DNA of 64,000 bases from NCBI GenBank assembly GCA_036504075.1, contig DASXVX010000032.1, forward strand, positions 124,001 through 188,000, in the 5' to 3' direction. Source of the stretch: DASXVX01 sp036504075 (lineage in GTDB: Bacteria > Bacillota > Sulfobacillia > Symbiobacteriales > Symbiobacteriaceae). Below the pieces are notes generated by a model. That model made no database searches and was not told where the DNA came from. It saw nothing but the letters and a program-made list of their open reading frames with translations. Below, one piece after another: positions 43,632 to 52,069 of this stretch. The first letter of the stretch is position 1, and the number at the start of each line of letters is the position of its first letter. The position numbers and the translations under genes were made by a program.

Positions 43632-43877
43632 GTCTTGTACAGGTCGTAACCAGCGGATCATAACATGGCTGACAACGCATCATCCGGTCTGCGACACCAT
43701 ATCGTCAGAGCGTCTTCAGGTCTTGTATACGCCATGCTAAGCTCTTGTCAACGTCTTGTACCGGTGTTCGACTGGTCACCTACAGGTCACTTACAGGTCA
43801 CTGAACACACATTGAAGAGTCACTGAAGAGTCACTGAAGAGTCACCGAAAGGTCATCGCCGGGGTCCTTACGCGTCC
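43632..43877. repeat. 11-bp phased direct-repeat array (iteron-like)
   Basis: GTCA occurs in strict 11-bp register at 43775, 43786, 43797, 43819, 43830, 43841 and 43852 (units such as GGTCACCTACA, GGTCACTTACA, AGTCACTGAAG), with one degenerate unit at 43808. Further upstream GTCT or GTCG falls in the same register at 43632, 43643, 43687, 43720 and 43753, and GTCC at 43874. The array fills a gene-free stretch between two convergent gene ends. The period equals about one DNA turn, as in sites of OmpR/PhoB-family regulators or iterons. Function unknown. Confidence 0.8.
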
Positions 43878-44476
43878 TCTGTACTCGGAGTCGTATCCTC
43901 CGCGTTTGAAGTCTCCTGCTCCTCCATGGCCTTGCGGAGATTGGACTGCCGGAAGTAGGCGGCCAGCGCCAGTCCCTCTTCGTCCTCCACCAACTTGACG
44001 GGAACGTCCATGCACATGCCGTTCGGGATGGAGATTCCCTCGGGCCGCAACGCCGCCAGCAGGCTGATGGCGGGCCGGGCGACTCCGGTGGGATAATTGA
44101 GGGGGCGTGCCCCGGGTGCCTTGGGCAAGGCGGCCCGGAAGAGGAGGGTGGACTGCCCCTGCAGTCGATCGACCCGCACGTGACTGGGCGCCGGCTGTGT
44201 CCCCACCGCATTCAGGATCTTAAGTGCGTCGGCCGCGGTCCAGTCAGTGTCGTAGGCGTCGAGCAGGGTGGCCGCGGCGCCCTGGACCGCAGCAATCTGG
44301 TTCGGTTCGGTCAAGGCCGTGACGCCCACCAGCCGGAGCGCCAGGGATTTGAAGAACGCTCGTGCCGGACTGTACACCACAATGCTGGGTGCATCGACGT
44401 CAGCCCGATCACGCACCTGCAAATCGACCGATACTTTGACCCCCGTCACCTTTTTCAGAACCACCTGAGTCGCCAC
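43868..44476 (-). CDS. Hypothetical protein
   Basis: A 202-residue protein in the operon of the acetyltransferase gene, 22 bases downstream. Start GTG 44476 sits beside a GGGGGG run; GTG 44461 with that run as ribosome binding site is an equally good choice. The sequence (VTGVKVSVDLQVRDRADVDA, YDTDWTAADALKILNAVG, LLAALRPEGISIPNGMCMD, VEDEEGLALAAYF) looks like a globular soluble protein and ends in an acidic Ser/Thr-rich tail. No family recognised. Its stop codon lies inside the repeat array. Confidence 0.6.
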   Translation of the reverse strand: MATQVVLKKVTGVKVSVDLQVRDRADVDAPSIVVYSPARAFFKSLALRLVGVTALTEPNQIAAVQGAAATLLDAYDTDWTAADALKILNAVGTQPAPSHVRVDRLQGQSTLLFRAALPKAPGARPLNYPTGVARPAISLLAALRPEGISIPNGMCMDVPVKLVEDEEGLALAAYFRQSNLRKAMEEQETSNAEDTTPSTEDA

Positions 44477-44498
44477 CCCCCGTATCGATTTATCGCGC

Positions 44499-45299
44499 CT
44501 ACCGGGACGACAGCCACGCCACAGCGAAGTCCACCGCCGGGCGCTGGCGGAAGAGCCGGCAGTCCGCCGACCCGACTTTACCCCGCCGGACCGGGTGCGC
44601 CTGCTCAAAGTCGGCACCCAGGGCGTCGAACACGTCGCTGTCCGTCTCCACGTCTTGAATGACCTTCCAGACCTTCTGCCCGTTCTCCAGGGCCGGGGCG
44701 CCGTTTGCCGCCGGCGGCCGGCCGGGCACCCGGTGTTCGGCCAGGTGGAAGGAGGTGTTGTTGCCGTACGGGGCGCCCAGCAGCAGCACCGACCCGTCCA
44801 GATCGTAAATGCGGGCCAGCGGCGAGGTCTCGCCCAGCGGGAAGTCCCAGCCGTGGTTCGCCGTAATGGTCCGGGCGTGCCGGCCCCAGGCGGCAAAGGA
44901 GACCTGCGGGTGGCTGGACCGCTGCGTTTCCGGCCAACTCCGGAAGGTTTCGGCGATGCGGCCCATGCCGCGGGTCGGGGTGCAGCGGGGGTCAAACAGC
45001 GGCATCGACTCCCGGATGACCGGCCACCAGTCCGCCGGCACCGGCGGATGGTGCCACTGAGCCGGGTCCGAGTACTCGCCTGAGTGGGCCGGCATGCAGA
45101 GCGTTCCGGCGGGCGTTAGCACATCCGTGAGCGCCTGAATGACGGCAACAGGCCCGCCGCACACCCAGCCCAAGGCGCTTAACGACGAGTGGACAATCAC
45201 GGTCATGCCCGGCTCCAGGCCGAGTTCCTGCAGGTCGCGGGCCAAGCTCGCCCGGGTACGGGGCGCATCAACTTGTAGGATGGTCTTCTGCTCACTCAT
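44499..45299 (-). CDS. AAC(3)-type aminoglycoside N-acetyltransferase family protein
   Basis: A 266-residue protein of the antibiotic N-acetyltransferase (AAC(3)/YokD) family. Conserved blocks: VIVHSSLSALGWVCGGPVAVIQAL (about 34-57), GTLCMPAHSGEYSDPAQW, FDPRCTPTRGMGRIAETFRSWP (about 101-122) and RSSHPQVSFAAWG (about 126-138). The family transfers acetyl from acetyl-CoA; many chromosomal members have natural substrates other than drugs, so resistance cannot be claimed. Start ATG 45299 with CTCACTATG-side GGAGG upstream at 45304-45308. Confidence 0.9.
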   Translation of the reverse strand: MSEQKTILQVDAPRTRASLARDLQELGLEPGMTVIVHSSLSALGWVCGGPVAVIQALTDVLTPAGTLCMPAHSGEYSDPAQWHHPPVPADWWPVIRESMPLFDPRCTPTRGMGRIAETFRSWPETQRSSHPQVSFAAWGRHARTITANHGWDFPLGETSPLARIYDLDGSVLLLGAPYGNNTSFHLAEHRVPGRPPAANGAPALENGQKVWKVIQDVETDSDVFDALGADFEQAHPVRRGKVGSADCRLFRQRPAVDFAVAWLSSR

Positions 45300-45477
45300 A
45301 GAGTACCTCCACTAGGCCCGTTTACGGAACCGGATTCACTCTGGCGATATGGTAAACTGACTACGGGGGGAAACCTGGACCGCCTGTTGCCCGCCACGAT
45401 CCCACCTATCTGACGCTTCAGATCAAGGGTGTGTTCCCACGACGATGATCGATTTTGGTGCCCGGGAGGCGAGGCCC

Positions 45478-48084
45478 ATGCGCCGCAGCGCACTGCTGCT
45501 CGTCCCGGTCCTGCTCCTGACGATGGCATGCAATCCTGCCAGCCCCGGCCCGTCCGCCGAGTCTGCCCGCCAGGCGGCGGGTTCGGGCGGAGAACTGTTT
45601 GCGTTCCTGCCCACCGCCGGGAGTGGCGGCGAGGTCATCAGCGCGGCCGCCTGGCTGGAGCAGCCGGCCGGGAAGGACGGCCCCGTCCGGGTCGCAGACG
45701 GCCACTTCGTTACCGGCGCCGGGAAGCAGATCCGTTTCTTCGGCACAAACCTGGCCTTCGACGGCAACTTTCCGGAGAAGTCCAAGGCCGATGAACTGGC
45801 GGACACCCTGGCCCGCCTGGGCTTTAACATGGTGCGGCTGCATCATATGGACACCAGTGCCGCGCCCCGGGGACTCTGGCTGCCGGGCAAGGTGGCGCCG
45901 CGCCGGTTTGACGAGACGGCCCTGGACCGCCTGGATTACCTGGTCAGCCGGCTGGCCGCCCGGGGCATCTATGTGGACCTGAACCTGCACGTCGGCCGGG
46001 CGCTCACTGCCGAGGAGGGCTTTCCGGAGCAGCCGCGCCCCAAGTACGACAAGGGAATCTCGCTTTTTGACCCGGCGATGATCGAGGCCCACCGGGCATT
46101 CGCCCGCACGCTGCTCGGCCACGTCAACCCTTACACGGGCCGGCGCTACGCCGCCGACCCGGCGGTGGCTGTCGTGGAAATTACCAACGAGAACGGCCTC
46201 GTGCAGTCCTTCTGGGCCGAAGACCTGGACAACCTCCCGGCCCGTTACGCCGGGGAACTGCAGGCCCAGTGGAACGGCTGGCTGCGAGGCCGCTACGGCA
46301 CCACCGCTGCCCTGAAGGAGGCCTGGGGCGGGCGCAGCGTCCCCGCAGCCGCTGCCGGCGCCGACCTGCAGGCCGGCTCCTGGACGCTGGAGCAGAGCCC
46401 GGGCGGCAGCGCCCGGTTCGAACCGGGCGACCCGTTGGTCGTCACCGTGGCCGACCCGGGCAGCAAAGCCTGGGGGTTCCAGTCGGTCCGGCCGCTGGCG
46501 GGCGTGCAGGCGGGACAGCTGATCGAAGTGATCCTGCGAGCCCGCGCCGACGGTCCCCGCAAGGTGCGGGTGAACGTCATGCAGGCCGAGGAACCGTGGG
46601 GTAATCTCGGCCTTAACCGGGAACTCAACCTGAGCAAGGACTGGCAGGAGTTCCGCCTGCGTGCAGGCGTGAGTGACACCGGCGGCAGGAAAGTCCGGCT
46701 CACCCTGAGTAACCTCCGGGAGTCGGGCGCCCGCTACGAGTTCAGCCACATCGCCGTGCGGACGATTCTGCCGTTCTGGTTGGCGCAGGGGGTCAGCCTG
46801 GAACAGGGGAGCGTGCCCGTGCCCCGCCGGAGCGAGTGGTCCATCTACCCTGCGCCCCTGCAGAGGGACTTCATGCGGTTCCTGCAGGAGCGGGAGACGA
46901 CGTACTACGCGGACATGGTGCGCTTTCTCAAGCAAGACCTGGCAACTGTCCATCCCGTCACGGGCAGCCAGATGAACTATAGCATCGGCCCCGTACAAGC
47001 CGGTCTGGATTACGTGGACAACCACGCGTACTGGGAGCACCCGTCCTTTCCCGGCCAGCCCTGGGATCCGCGGAACTGGTACATCGGCAACCACGCGATG
47101 GTGAACGCCCCCGGCGGCGGCACCCTGGGGCGGCTCGGGCTCTACCGGGCTGCGGGCAAGCCCTATACCGTCTCCGAATACAACCACCCGGCGCCCAACA
47201 CGTTCGCTGCCGAGGGCTTCATTCTGGCGGGGGCCTACGGGTCCTTCCAGGATTGGGACGGGCTGCTCTACTTCGCGTTCAGTCACAACAGCGACTATCA
47301 GCCGGGAAAGCTGGACACTTTTTTCGACCTGAAGGCTCACCCGACCAAACTGGTGACCATGCCCGCCGCCGCCGCCCTGTTCCTGCGGGGCGATGTGCAG
47401 CCCGGCCGGGAAGCCCTGCGGTTCGGCGTGGACGCCGCCGGCGTGACGGCGGGACTGACCAGGAGCGGGCCGTCCGGCGTGTCCGCCGCGGAGGCGGGGG
47501 CGGCTCCGGAACTGGTGCTGACCCGGCGGCTGGCAGTGGACTACGGGGGTTCCGGCGGCGGGGCCGCGCCGCCGAACCCGGCCGGGCCGGTCTACCAGAG
47601 CGACACCGGCGAATTGCGCTGGGACCGGAGCGATCCGGCCAGGGCGTTCGCCACCGTCGTCACGCCCCGCTCCAAGGCGGCGACCGGCTTCGTGGCAGGC
47701 CGGACGGTGGCCCTGGGGGATGTGACGCTCCAGGTGGGGACGACCAGGCAAGACTGGGCGACCGTCACCCTGACCGACATGCTGCCCGGCCGCCTGCTGA
47801 TCACGGCCACAGGCTACGTGGAGAACCAGGGCATGCAACTCCGGACCCTGGAGGCGGGCCGGGTGACAGTCGGGGACCAGTGGGGGTCCGGCCCGCCTAT
47901 GGTCGAGGGGGTAACCGCCGAGATTCGCCTCCCGCCGCCGCCGTCCCGGGTCCGGGCCTGGGCACTGGACGCTGCCGGCCGGCGGGGCGCCGCCCTGCCG
48001 GTGGTTGCCGACGGGCAGGGCAGCCGGCTCTGTTTGGGTCCCAACTACAAGACGCTCTGGTACGAGGTCGCAATCCAGCCATGA
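45478..48084 (+). CDS. Lipoprotein glycoside hydrolase, clan GH-A, with inserted carbohydrate-binding domain
   Basis: An 868-residue exported lipoprotein. Start ATG 45478 follows GGGAGGCGAGG; signal peptide LLLVPVLLLTMAC gives a lipobox with Cys at about 18. The TIM barrel begins near residue 75 (GKQIRFFGTNLAF, LGFNMVRLHHMD); the acid/base Glu is E238 in VEITNENG and the nucleophile is probably E567 in YTVSEYNHP. Between them (about 300-430) lies a CBM4/9-like beta-sandwich (GSWTLEQSPGG...RVNVMQAEEPWGNLGL...YEFSHIAVRT), an insertion into the barrel. A C-terminal all-beta part follows. Substrate unknown, likely a beta-linked polysaccharide. Confidence 0.85.
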   Translation: MRRSALLLVPVLLLTMACNPASPGPSAESARQAAGSGGELFAFLPTAGSGGEVISAAAWLEQPAGKDGPVRVADGHFVTGAGKQIRFFGTNLAFDGNFPEKSKADELADTLARLGFNMVRLHHMDTSAAPRGLWLPGKVAPRRFDETALDRLDYLVSRLAARGIYVDLNLHVGRALTAEEGFPEQPRPKYDKGISLFDPAMIEAHRAFARTLLGHVNPYTGRRYAADPAVAVVEITNENGLVQSFWAEDLDNLPARYAGELQAQWNGWLRGRYGTTAALKEAWGGRSVPAAAAGADLQAGSWTLEQSPGGSARFEPGDPLVVTVADPGSKAWGFQSVRPLAGVQAGQLIEVILRARADGPRKVRVNVMQAEEPWGNLGLNRELNLSKDWQEFRLRAGVSDTGGRKVRLTLSNLRESGARYEFSHIAVRTILPFWLAQGVSLEQGSVPVPRRSEWSIYPAPLQRDFMRFLQERETTYYADMVRFLKQDLATVHPVTGSQMNYSIGPVQAGLDYVDNHAYWEHPSFPGQPWDPRNWYIGNHAMVNAPGGGTLGRLGLYRAAGKPYTVSEYNHPAPNTFAAEGFILAGAYGSFQDWDGLLYFAFSHNSDYQPGKLDTFFDLKAHPTKLVTMPAAAALFLRGDVQPGREALRFGVDAAGVTAGLTRSGPSGVSAAEAGAAPELVLTRRLAVDYGGSGGGAAPPNPAGPVYQSDTGELRWDRSDPARAFATVVTPRSKAATGFVAGRTVALGDVTLQVGTTRQDWATVTLTDMLPGRLLITATGYVENQGMQLRTLEAGRVTVGDQWGSGPPMVEGVTAEIRLPPPPSRVRAWALDAAGRRGAALPVVADGQGSRLCLGPNYKTLWYEVAIQP

Positions 48085-48091
48085 CACGAGC

Positions 48092-48126
48092 AGAACCCGA
48101 CGCCTTCCGGCGCCGGGTTCTGGTTG
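48092..48126. terminator. Terminator of the glycoside hydrolase gene
   Basis: AGAACCCGACGCC-TTCC-GGCGCCGGGTTCT (one mismatch) begins eight bases after the stop; the tail TGGTTGC is modest. It also immediately follows a tiny minus-strand open frame. Confidence 0.75.
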
Positions 48127-48127
48127 C

Positions 48128-48211
48128 TCACTTGTTCTTTGACCGCATGTTTCGCAGCACCGGAGCCGCCTCCAGCGGGTCTACTTTCCCCCGCTTGCGC
48201 ATGAAATGCAT
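48128..48211 (-). CDS. Possible 27-residue basic peptide
   Basis: A minus-strand frame reading MHFMRKRGKVDPLEAAPVLR then NMRSKNK, ending directly before the shared hairpin. Composition is that of a real protein C-terminus rather than a shadow frame, but the upstream frame closes at TAA and no strong ribosome binding site is seen. It could be a mini-protein or the remains of a longer gene. Confidence 0.3.
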   Translation of the reverse strand: MHFMRKRGKVDPLEAAPVLRNMRSKNK

Positions 48212-48377
48212 GAACGGCAGTGCCCCGCGCTCCGCTTAACGTATGAGAACTCGCCATGTGCCATCAAATTGGTACATTTCAGGCAGGAAATACTTCGCTG
48301 CTGTTAAATATTACGGTGACAATACAGTGTGGCTTCAAACCAGTTGATTTTGTCTGCAGGAAAGGGAGGTCGTGCCC

Positions 48378-49244
48378 GTGTTTCTGCGACTGAAAGCATA
48401 TCACCGGCCCCGGGACCTGGGGGAGGCACTCTCGCTGCTGTCTGCGCCCCGAACCCGCCTTTTGGCAGGCGGGACGGCCGTCGTCGGACCGGTCGACGAT
48501 GAGACGGAGACCGTCATAGACCTGAGCGGGCTGGGCCTGGCCTACATCCGGCCGGACGGCCCCGCCGTGGCCCTGGGGGCCATGACCACGCTGGCCGGTG
48601 TGCTGGAAAGCCCCGCCCTCCAGCAAGCCGGCGCCGGGATTCTGAGCCAGGCCGTGCTGCACACCGGCCCGACCACCCTGCTCAACCGGGCGACCATCGG
48701 CGGGGCGCTCGCCCGGCCGGATCGGGCGGGCGAACTGGTTGCCGCCCTCCTGGCGCTGGATGGACGCATCCTGACACGCCGGCTGGGCGTCGGCGGCTCC
48801 GTCGTCCGTGAGGGCATGGAGCTGGGCGCATTCCTGCATCACCGCCCCGAGGTGCTCCGGACGGCCATCATCGAAGAGGTGCAAATCCCCACGGCCCCGG
48901 TCTCGGCGGCCCTTGAGCGGGTGGCCCGCACCCCCCGGGACGAGGCCACGGTCTCCGTGGCTGCCGTGGTTCAGTACCAGGATGACCGCTGCCACACAGC
49001 CCGGATCGCCGCAACCGGACTCTCCTCCCAGCCAGAGCGGCTGAAGGCCGTCGAGGCCCTGCTGGAGGGCGTCCCCCTGACCGATGAGCAGATTATTCGG
49101 GCCGCCACGGCAGCCGGTCAGACCATGGAACCGCCCGACGACTTCCGCGGCGGCACCGACTACCGGCGCCACCTGGCCGGCGTGCTGGTGCGCCGGGCCC
49201 TGGAGAAGGCCCGGGAACTCGCCCTGGCCGGGCGAAAGGAGTGA
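48378..49244 (+). CDS. Molybdenum hydroxylase FAD-binding subunit, second set
   Basis: A 288-residue CoxM-like subunit. FAD motif TRLLAGGTAVVGP (about 29-41) is present, as is the second motif in weakened form (PTTLLNRATIGGALAR, where the usual GNIA-type residues are altered). GTG 48378 is preferred to GTG 48372 because AGGGAGG ends only two bases before the latter. It overlaps the next gene by four bases (GTGA). Length and order mark it as part of a second xanthine-dehydrogenase-like enzyme. Confidence 0.85.
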   Translation: MFLRLKAYHRPRDLGEALSLLSAPRTRLLAGGTAVVGPVDDETETVIDLSGLGLAYIRPDGPAVALGAMTTLAGVLESPALQQAGAGILSQAVLHTGPTTLLNRATIGGALARPDRAGELVAALLALDGRILTRRLGVGGSVVREGMELGAFLHHRPEVLRTAIIEEVQIPTAPVSAALERVARTPRDEATVSVAAVVQYQDDRCHTARIAATGLSSQPERLKAVEALLEGVPLTDEQIIRAATAAGQTMEPPDDFRGGTDYRRHLAGVLVRRALEKARELALAGRKE

Positions 49245-52063
49245 AGAATGTGCAGATTCAGCTAACCATCAACGGCGAGCGCAAAACGCTGGAAGTGACG
49301 CCGGGGACCACCTTGCTGGCAGCCCTCCGGGGCGAAGGCTATCACGGCGTCAAGCACGGGTGCGACACGGGCGAGTGCGGCGCCTGCACGGTGATTCTGA
49401 ACGGTGAGCCGGTCACCAGCTGCAACCTGCTGGCCGTACAGGCCGACGGCGCGACCGTCGAAACGGTGGAAGGGCTGGAGCAGAACGGCCGCCTGCATGC
49501 GCTCCAGGAACGGTTTGCGGCCAACGGGGCCGTGCAGTGCGGCTTCTGCACGCCCGGCATGCTCATGGTTGCCAAGGCGCTGCTCGACAAAAACCCGAAT
49601 CCCACCGAAGCGGAGGTCCGCACGGCCCTCGCCGGCACCATGTGCCGCTGCACGGGCTACGTGAAGCCGGTGGCGGCGGTGCTCCAGGCAGCGGCTGACC
49701 TTGCTGGAGCGGAATCAGAAGCGCACCACGAAGCACAGGCCGCGGCACAAGCGGGCTACAAGGTGGTCGGCCATTCCGTCCGCAAAGTGGATGCGTCCAA
49801 GCTGGTCACCGGCAAGGCGACGTTCGTGGATGATATCGAACTGCGGGGCATGCTCCACGCCCGGCTGCTCATGAGTCCCCACGCCCACGCCCGCATCCGC
49901 CGGATCGACGCGACCCGCGCCCGAGCCCTGCCCGGCGTCCACTGCGTCCTCACGCACGAAGATGTCCCGCGGGTCACCTTCACCACCGCCGGCCAGTCGT
50001 GGCCGGAGCCGTCGCCCCACGACAGCCGGAGCCTGGACGACAAGGTCCGGTTCGTGGGCGACCGGGTGGCGGCGGTGGCGGCAGAAACGCCGGAAATCGC
50101 CGAACAGGCCCTGCGGCTAATCGAGGTAGACTACGAGATTCTGCCGGCGATTTTTGATCCCGAGGCGGCGCTGGCGCCCGGTGCGCCCATCATTCACGAC
50201 GAGAAAGACTGCGACGGCATCGGCGGGTACGATGCGGCAAAAAACGTGGCCGCTTCGATCGAGGTCGGCGTCGGCGACATGGCCCGGGGCTTCGCCGAGG
50301 CCGACGTGGTCCTGGAGCGGACCTACCGGGTGCCGCAGGTGCAGCAGACGCCCATTGAGACGCACATCGCCATCGCCTGGCTGGACGAGGACAGCCGGCT
50401 GGTCATGCGCACGTCCACCCAGGTGCCATTCCATGTGCGGCGGATCATCGCCCCGGTGCTGGGCCTGCGGCCCGGCCAAATCCGGGTCATCAAGCCACGC
50501 ATCGGCGGCGGCTTCGGGGTCAAGCAGGAGATTCTCATCGAGGATATCGTCGGGCACCTGGCCCTGCGCACCCACCGCCCGGTCCGGCTGGAACTCTCCC
50601 GGGAGGAGGAGTTTATGGCCTCCCGCTCCCGCCACCCGCAAATCATCCGCATGAAGATGGGCGTCAAGCGCGACGGCACGCTCACGGCCAACGAAATGGT
50701 CCTGGTCGCCAACACGGGCGGCTACGGCAGCCACGCCCTTACGGTCCAGACCAACACGGGCTCCAAGGCGCTGCCGATCTATCGCTGCCCGAATATCCAC
50801 TTCAAGGCGACCACGGTCTACACCAACCTGCCCCCGGCCGGCGCATTCCGCGGCTACGGCGGCCCGCAGGGCTTCTTCGCCCTGGAGAGCCACATGGACG
50901 AACTGGCCGGCGCCATCGGCATGGACCCGCTGGCGTTCCGGCTCAAGAACTGCCTGCAGACCGGCGACACCAACCCCCTGGCCAAAGCCCTGGGCGAAGG
51001 CCGGGAAGGGTTCGAGCAAAAGATCGAGTCCTGCGGCCTGCCCGAGTGCGCCGAGTTCGGCCGCCAGGCGATCGGCTGGGACGAGCGGCAGGCGACGGCT
51101 CCAACCGAAGGCCCCAAGCGCCGTGGCCTCGGCGTGGCGTTTGCCATGCACGGCACGGCCATCCCCGGCCTCGACATGGGCGCCGCCAGCCTCAAAATGA
51201 ACGACGACGGCACTTTTAACCTCCTGGTCGGCGCGACGGACCTGGGCACCGGCGCCGACACCGTGCTCGCCCAGATGGCGGCCGAGGTGCTGGGGTGCGA
51301 GGTGTCGGACATCATCATCTACTCTTCCGACACCGACTTCACCCCGTTCGACGTGGGCGCTTACGCCTCATCGACCACGTACATCTCCGGCGGAGCGGTC
51401 GTGAAGGCCGCCGAAGACGTGGCCGGCCAAATCCGGGAAGTCGCCGCCCGGATGCTGGAGGCCGCCCCCGAGGAACTGGACCTCCGGGACCGTAAGGTCT
51501 TTGCGCCGGGCGGCCGGAGCGTTACCCTCGGCGATGTCGCCCTCAACTCCCTGCACGTGGTCGACCAGAAGCAAATCATGGCCGTGGCCTCCAAAATTTC
51601 CTACGACTCGCCGCCGCCGTTTGCCGTCACCTTTGCCGAGGTGGAGGTGGACACCGAGACCGGGCAGGTGGACGTGAAGAAGCTGGTCATGGCGGTCGAC
51701 GCCGGCCAGATCGTCAACCCGGCCACCGCCATGGGCCAGGTCGAAGGCGGCATGGTTCAGGCGTTGGGCTACGCCGTCGCCGAGGAGATGCGCTACGACG
51801 ATGCCGGCCGCATGTGGGGTCCGAACTTCCGGGATTACCGGGTCATTCTCGCCGACGAGACGCCGGAGATCGTGGCGCACCTGGTGCACACCAACGACCC
51901 CTTCGGACCCTTCGGCGTAAAGGCGCTGGCCGAAATCCCGTTGGATGGCGTCGCCCCGGCGGTGGCCAACGCGGTCTTCGCCGCCACCGGCGTGCGGGTC
52001 GCCGAAATCCCCCTGACCCCCGAGCGGGTCTGGCGGGCGCTGGCGGGCAAGGAGAAGGAGTGA
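49241..52063 (+). CDS. Fused 2Fe-2S/molybdopterin xanthine-dehydrogenase subunit (selenium-dependent type)
   Basis: A 940-residue fusion. Residues 1-160 are the small subunit with CDTGECGACTVI (about 44), CGFCTPGM (about 103) and CRCTGY (about 139). From about 175 the molybdopterin subunit begins (GHSVRKVDASKLVTG; GGGFGVKQEILIEDI at about 421; AFRGYGGPQGFFALE). The catalytic Glu region reads FGVKALAEIPLDG (about 888), different from the usual KGxGE but keeping the Glu. Single-chain fusions of this kind are typical of selenium-dependent XDH, in line with yqeB in the window. Substrate: xanthine or another purine, by context. Confidence 0.92.
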   Translation: MKNVQIQLTINGERKTLEVTPGTTLLAALRGEGYHGVKHGCDTGECGACTVILNGEPVTSCNLLAVQADGATVETVEGLEQNGRLHALQERFAANGAVQCGFCTPGMLMVAKALLDKNPNPTEAEVRTALAGTMCRCTGYVKPVAAVLQAAADLAGAESEAHHEAQAAAQAGYKVVGHSVRKVDASKLVTGKATFVDDIELRGMLHARLLMSPHAHARIRRIDATRARALPGVHCVLTHEDVPRVTFTTAGQSWPEPSPHDSRSLDDKVRFVGDRVAAVAAETPEIAEQALRLIEVDYEILPAIFDPEAALAPGAPIIHDEKDCDGIGGYDAAKNVAASIEVGVGDMARGFAEADVVLERTYRVPQVQQTPIETHIAIAWLDEDSRLVMRTSTQVPFHVRRIIAPVLGLRPGQIRVIKPRIGGGFGVKQEILIEDIVGHLALRTHRPVRLELSREEEFMASRSRHPQIIRMKMGVKRDGTLTANEMVLVANTGGYGSHALTVQTNTGSKALPIYRCPNIHFKATTVYTNLPPAGAFRGYGGPQGFFALESHMDELAGAIGMDPLAFRLKNCLQTGDTNPLAKALGEGREGFEQKIESCGLPECAEFGRQAIGWDERQATAPTEGPKRRGLGVAFAMHGTAIPGLDMGAASLKMNDDGTFNLLVGATDLGTGADTVLAQMAAEVLGCEVSDIIIYSSDTDFTPFDVGAYASSTTYISGGAVVKAAEDVAGQIREVAARMLEAAPEELDLRDRKVFAPGGRSVTLGDVALNSLHVVDQKQIMAVASKISYDSPPPFAVTFAEVEVDTETGQVDVKKLVMAVDAGQIVNPATAMGQVEGGMVQALGYAVAEEMRYDDAGRMWGPNFRDYRVILADETPEIVAHLVHTNDPFGPFGVKALAEIPLDGVAPAVANAVFAATGVRVAEIPLTPERVWRALAGKEKE

Positions 52064-52069
52064 CAGTCC

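Noticed and set aside
43774..43860. CRISPR array
   Set aside because: Units are only 11 bp with no spacers and no cas genes nearby; period and degeneracy fit a protein-binding array.
43868..44995. Long 375-codon minus-strand gene overlapping the acetyltransferase
   Set aside because: Its upstream 170 codons are antisense-like and shadow the acetyltransferase frame; only the part from 44476 has natural composition.
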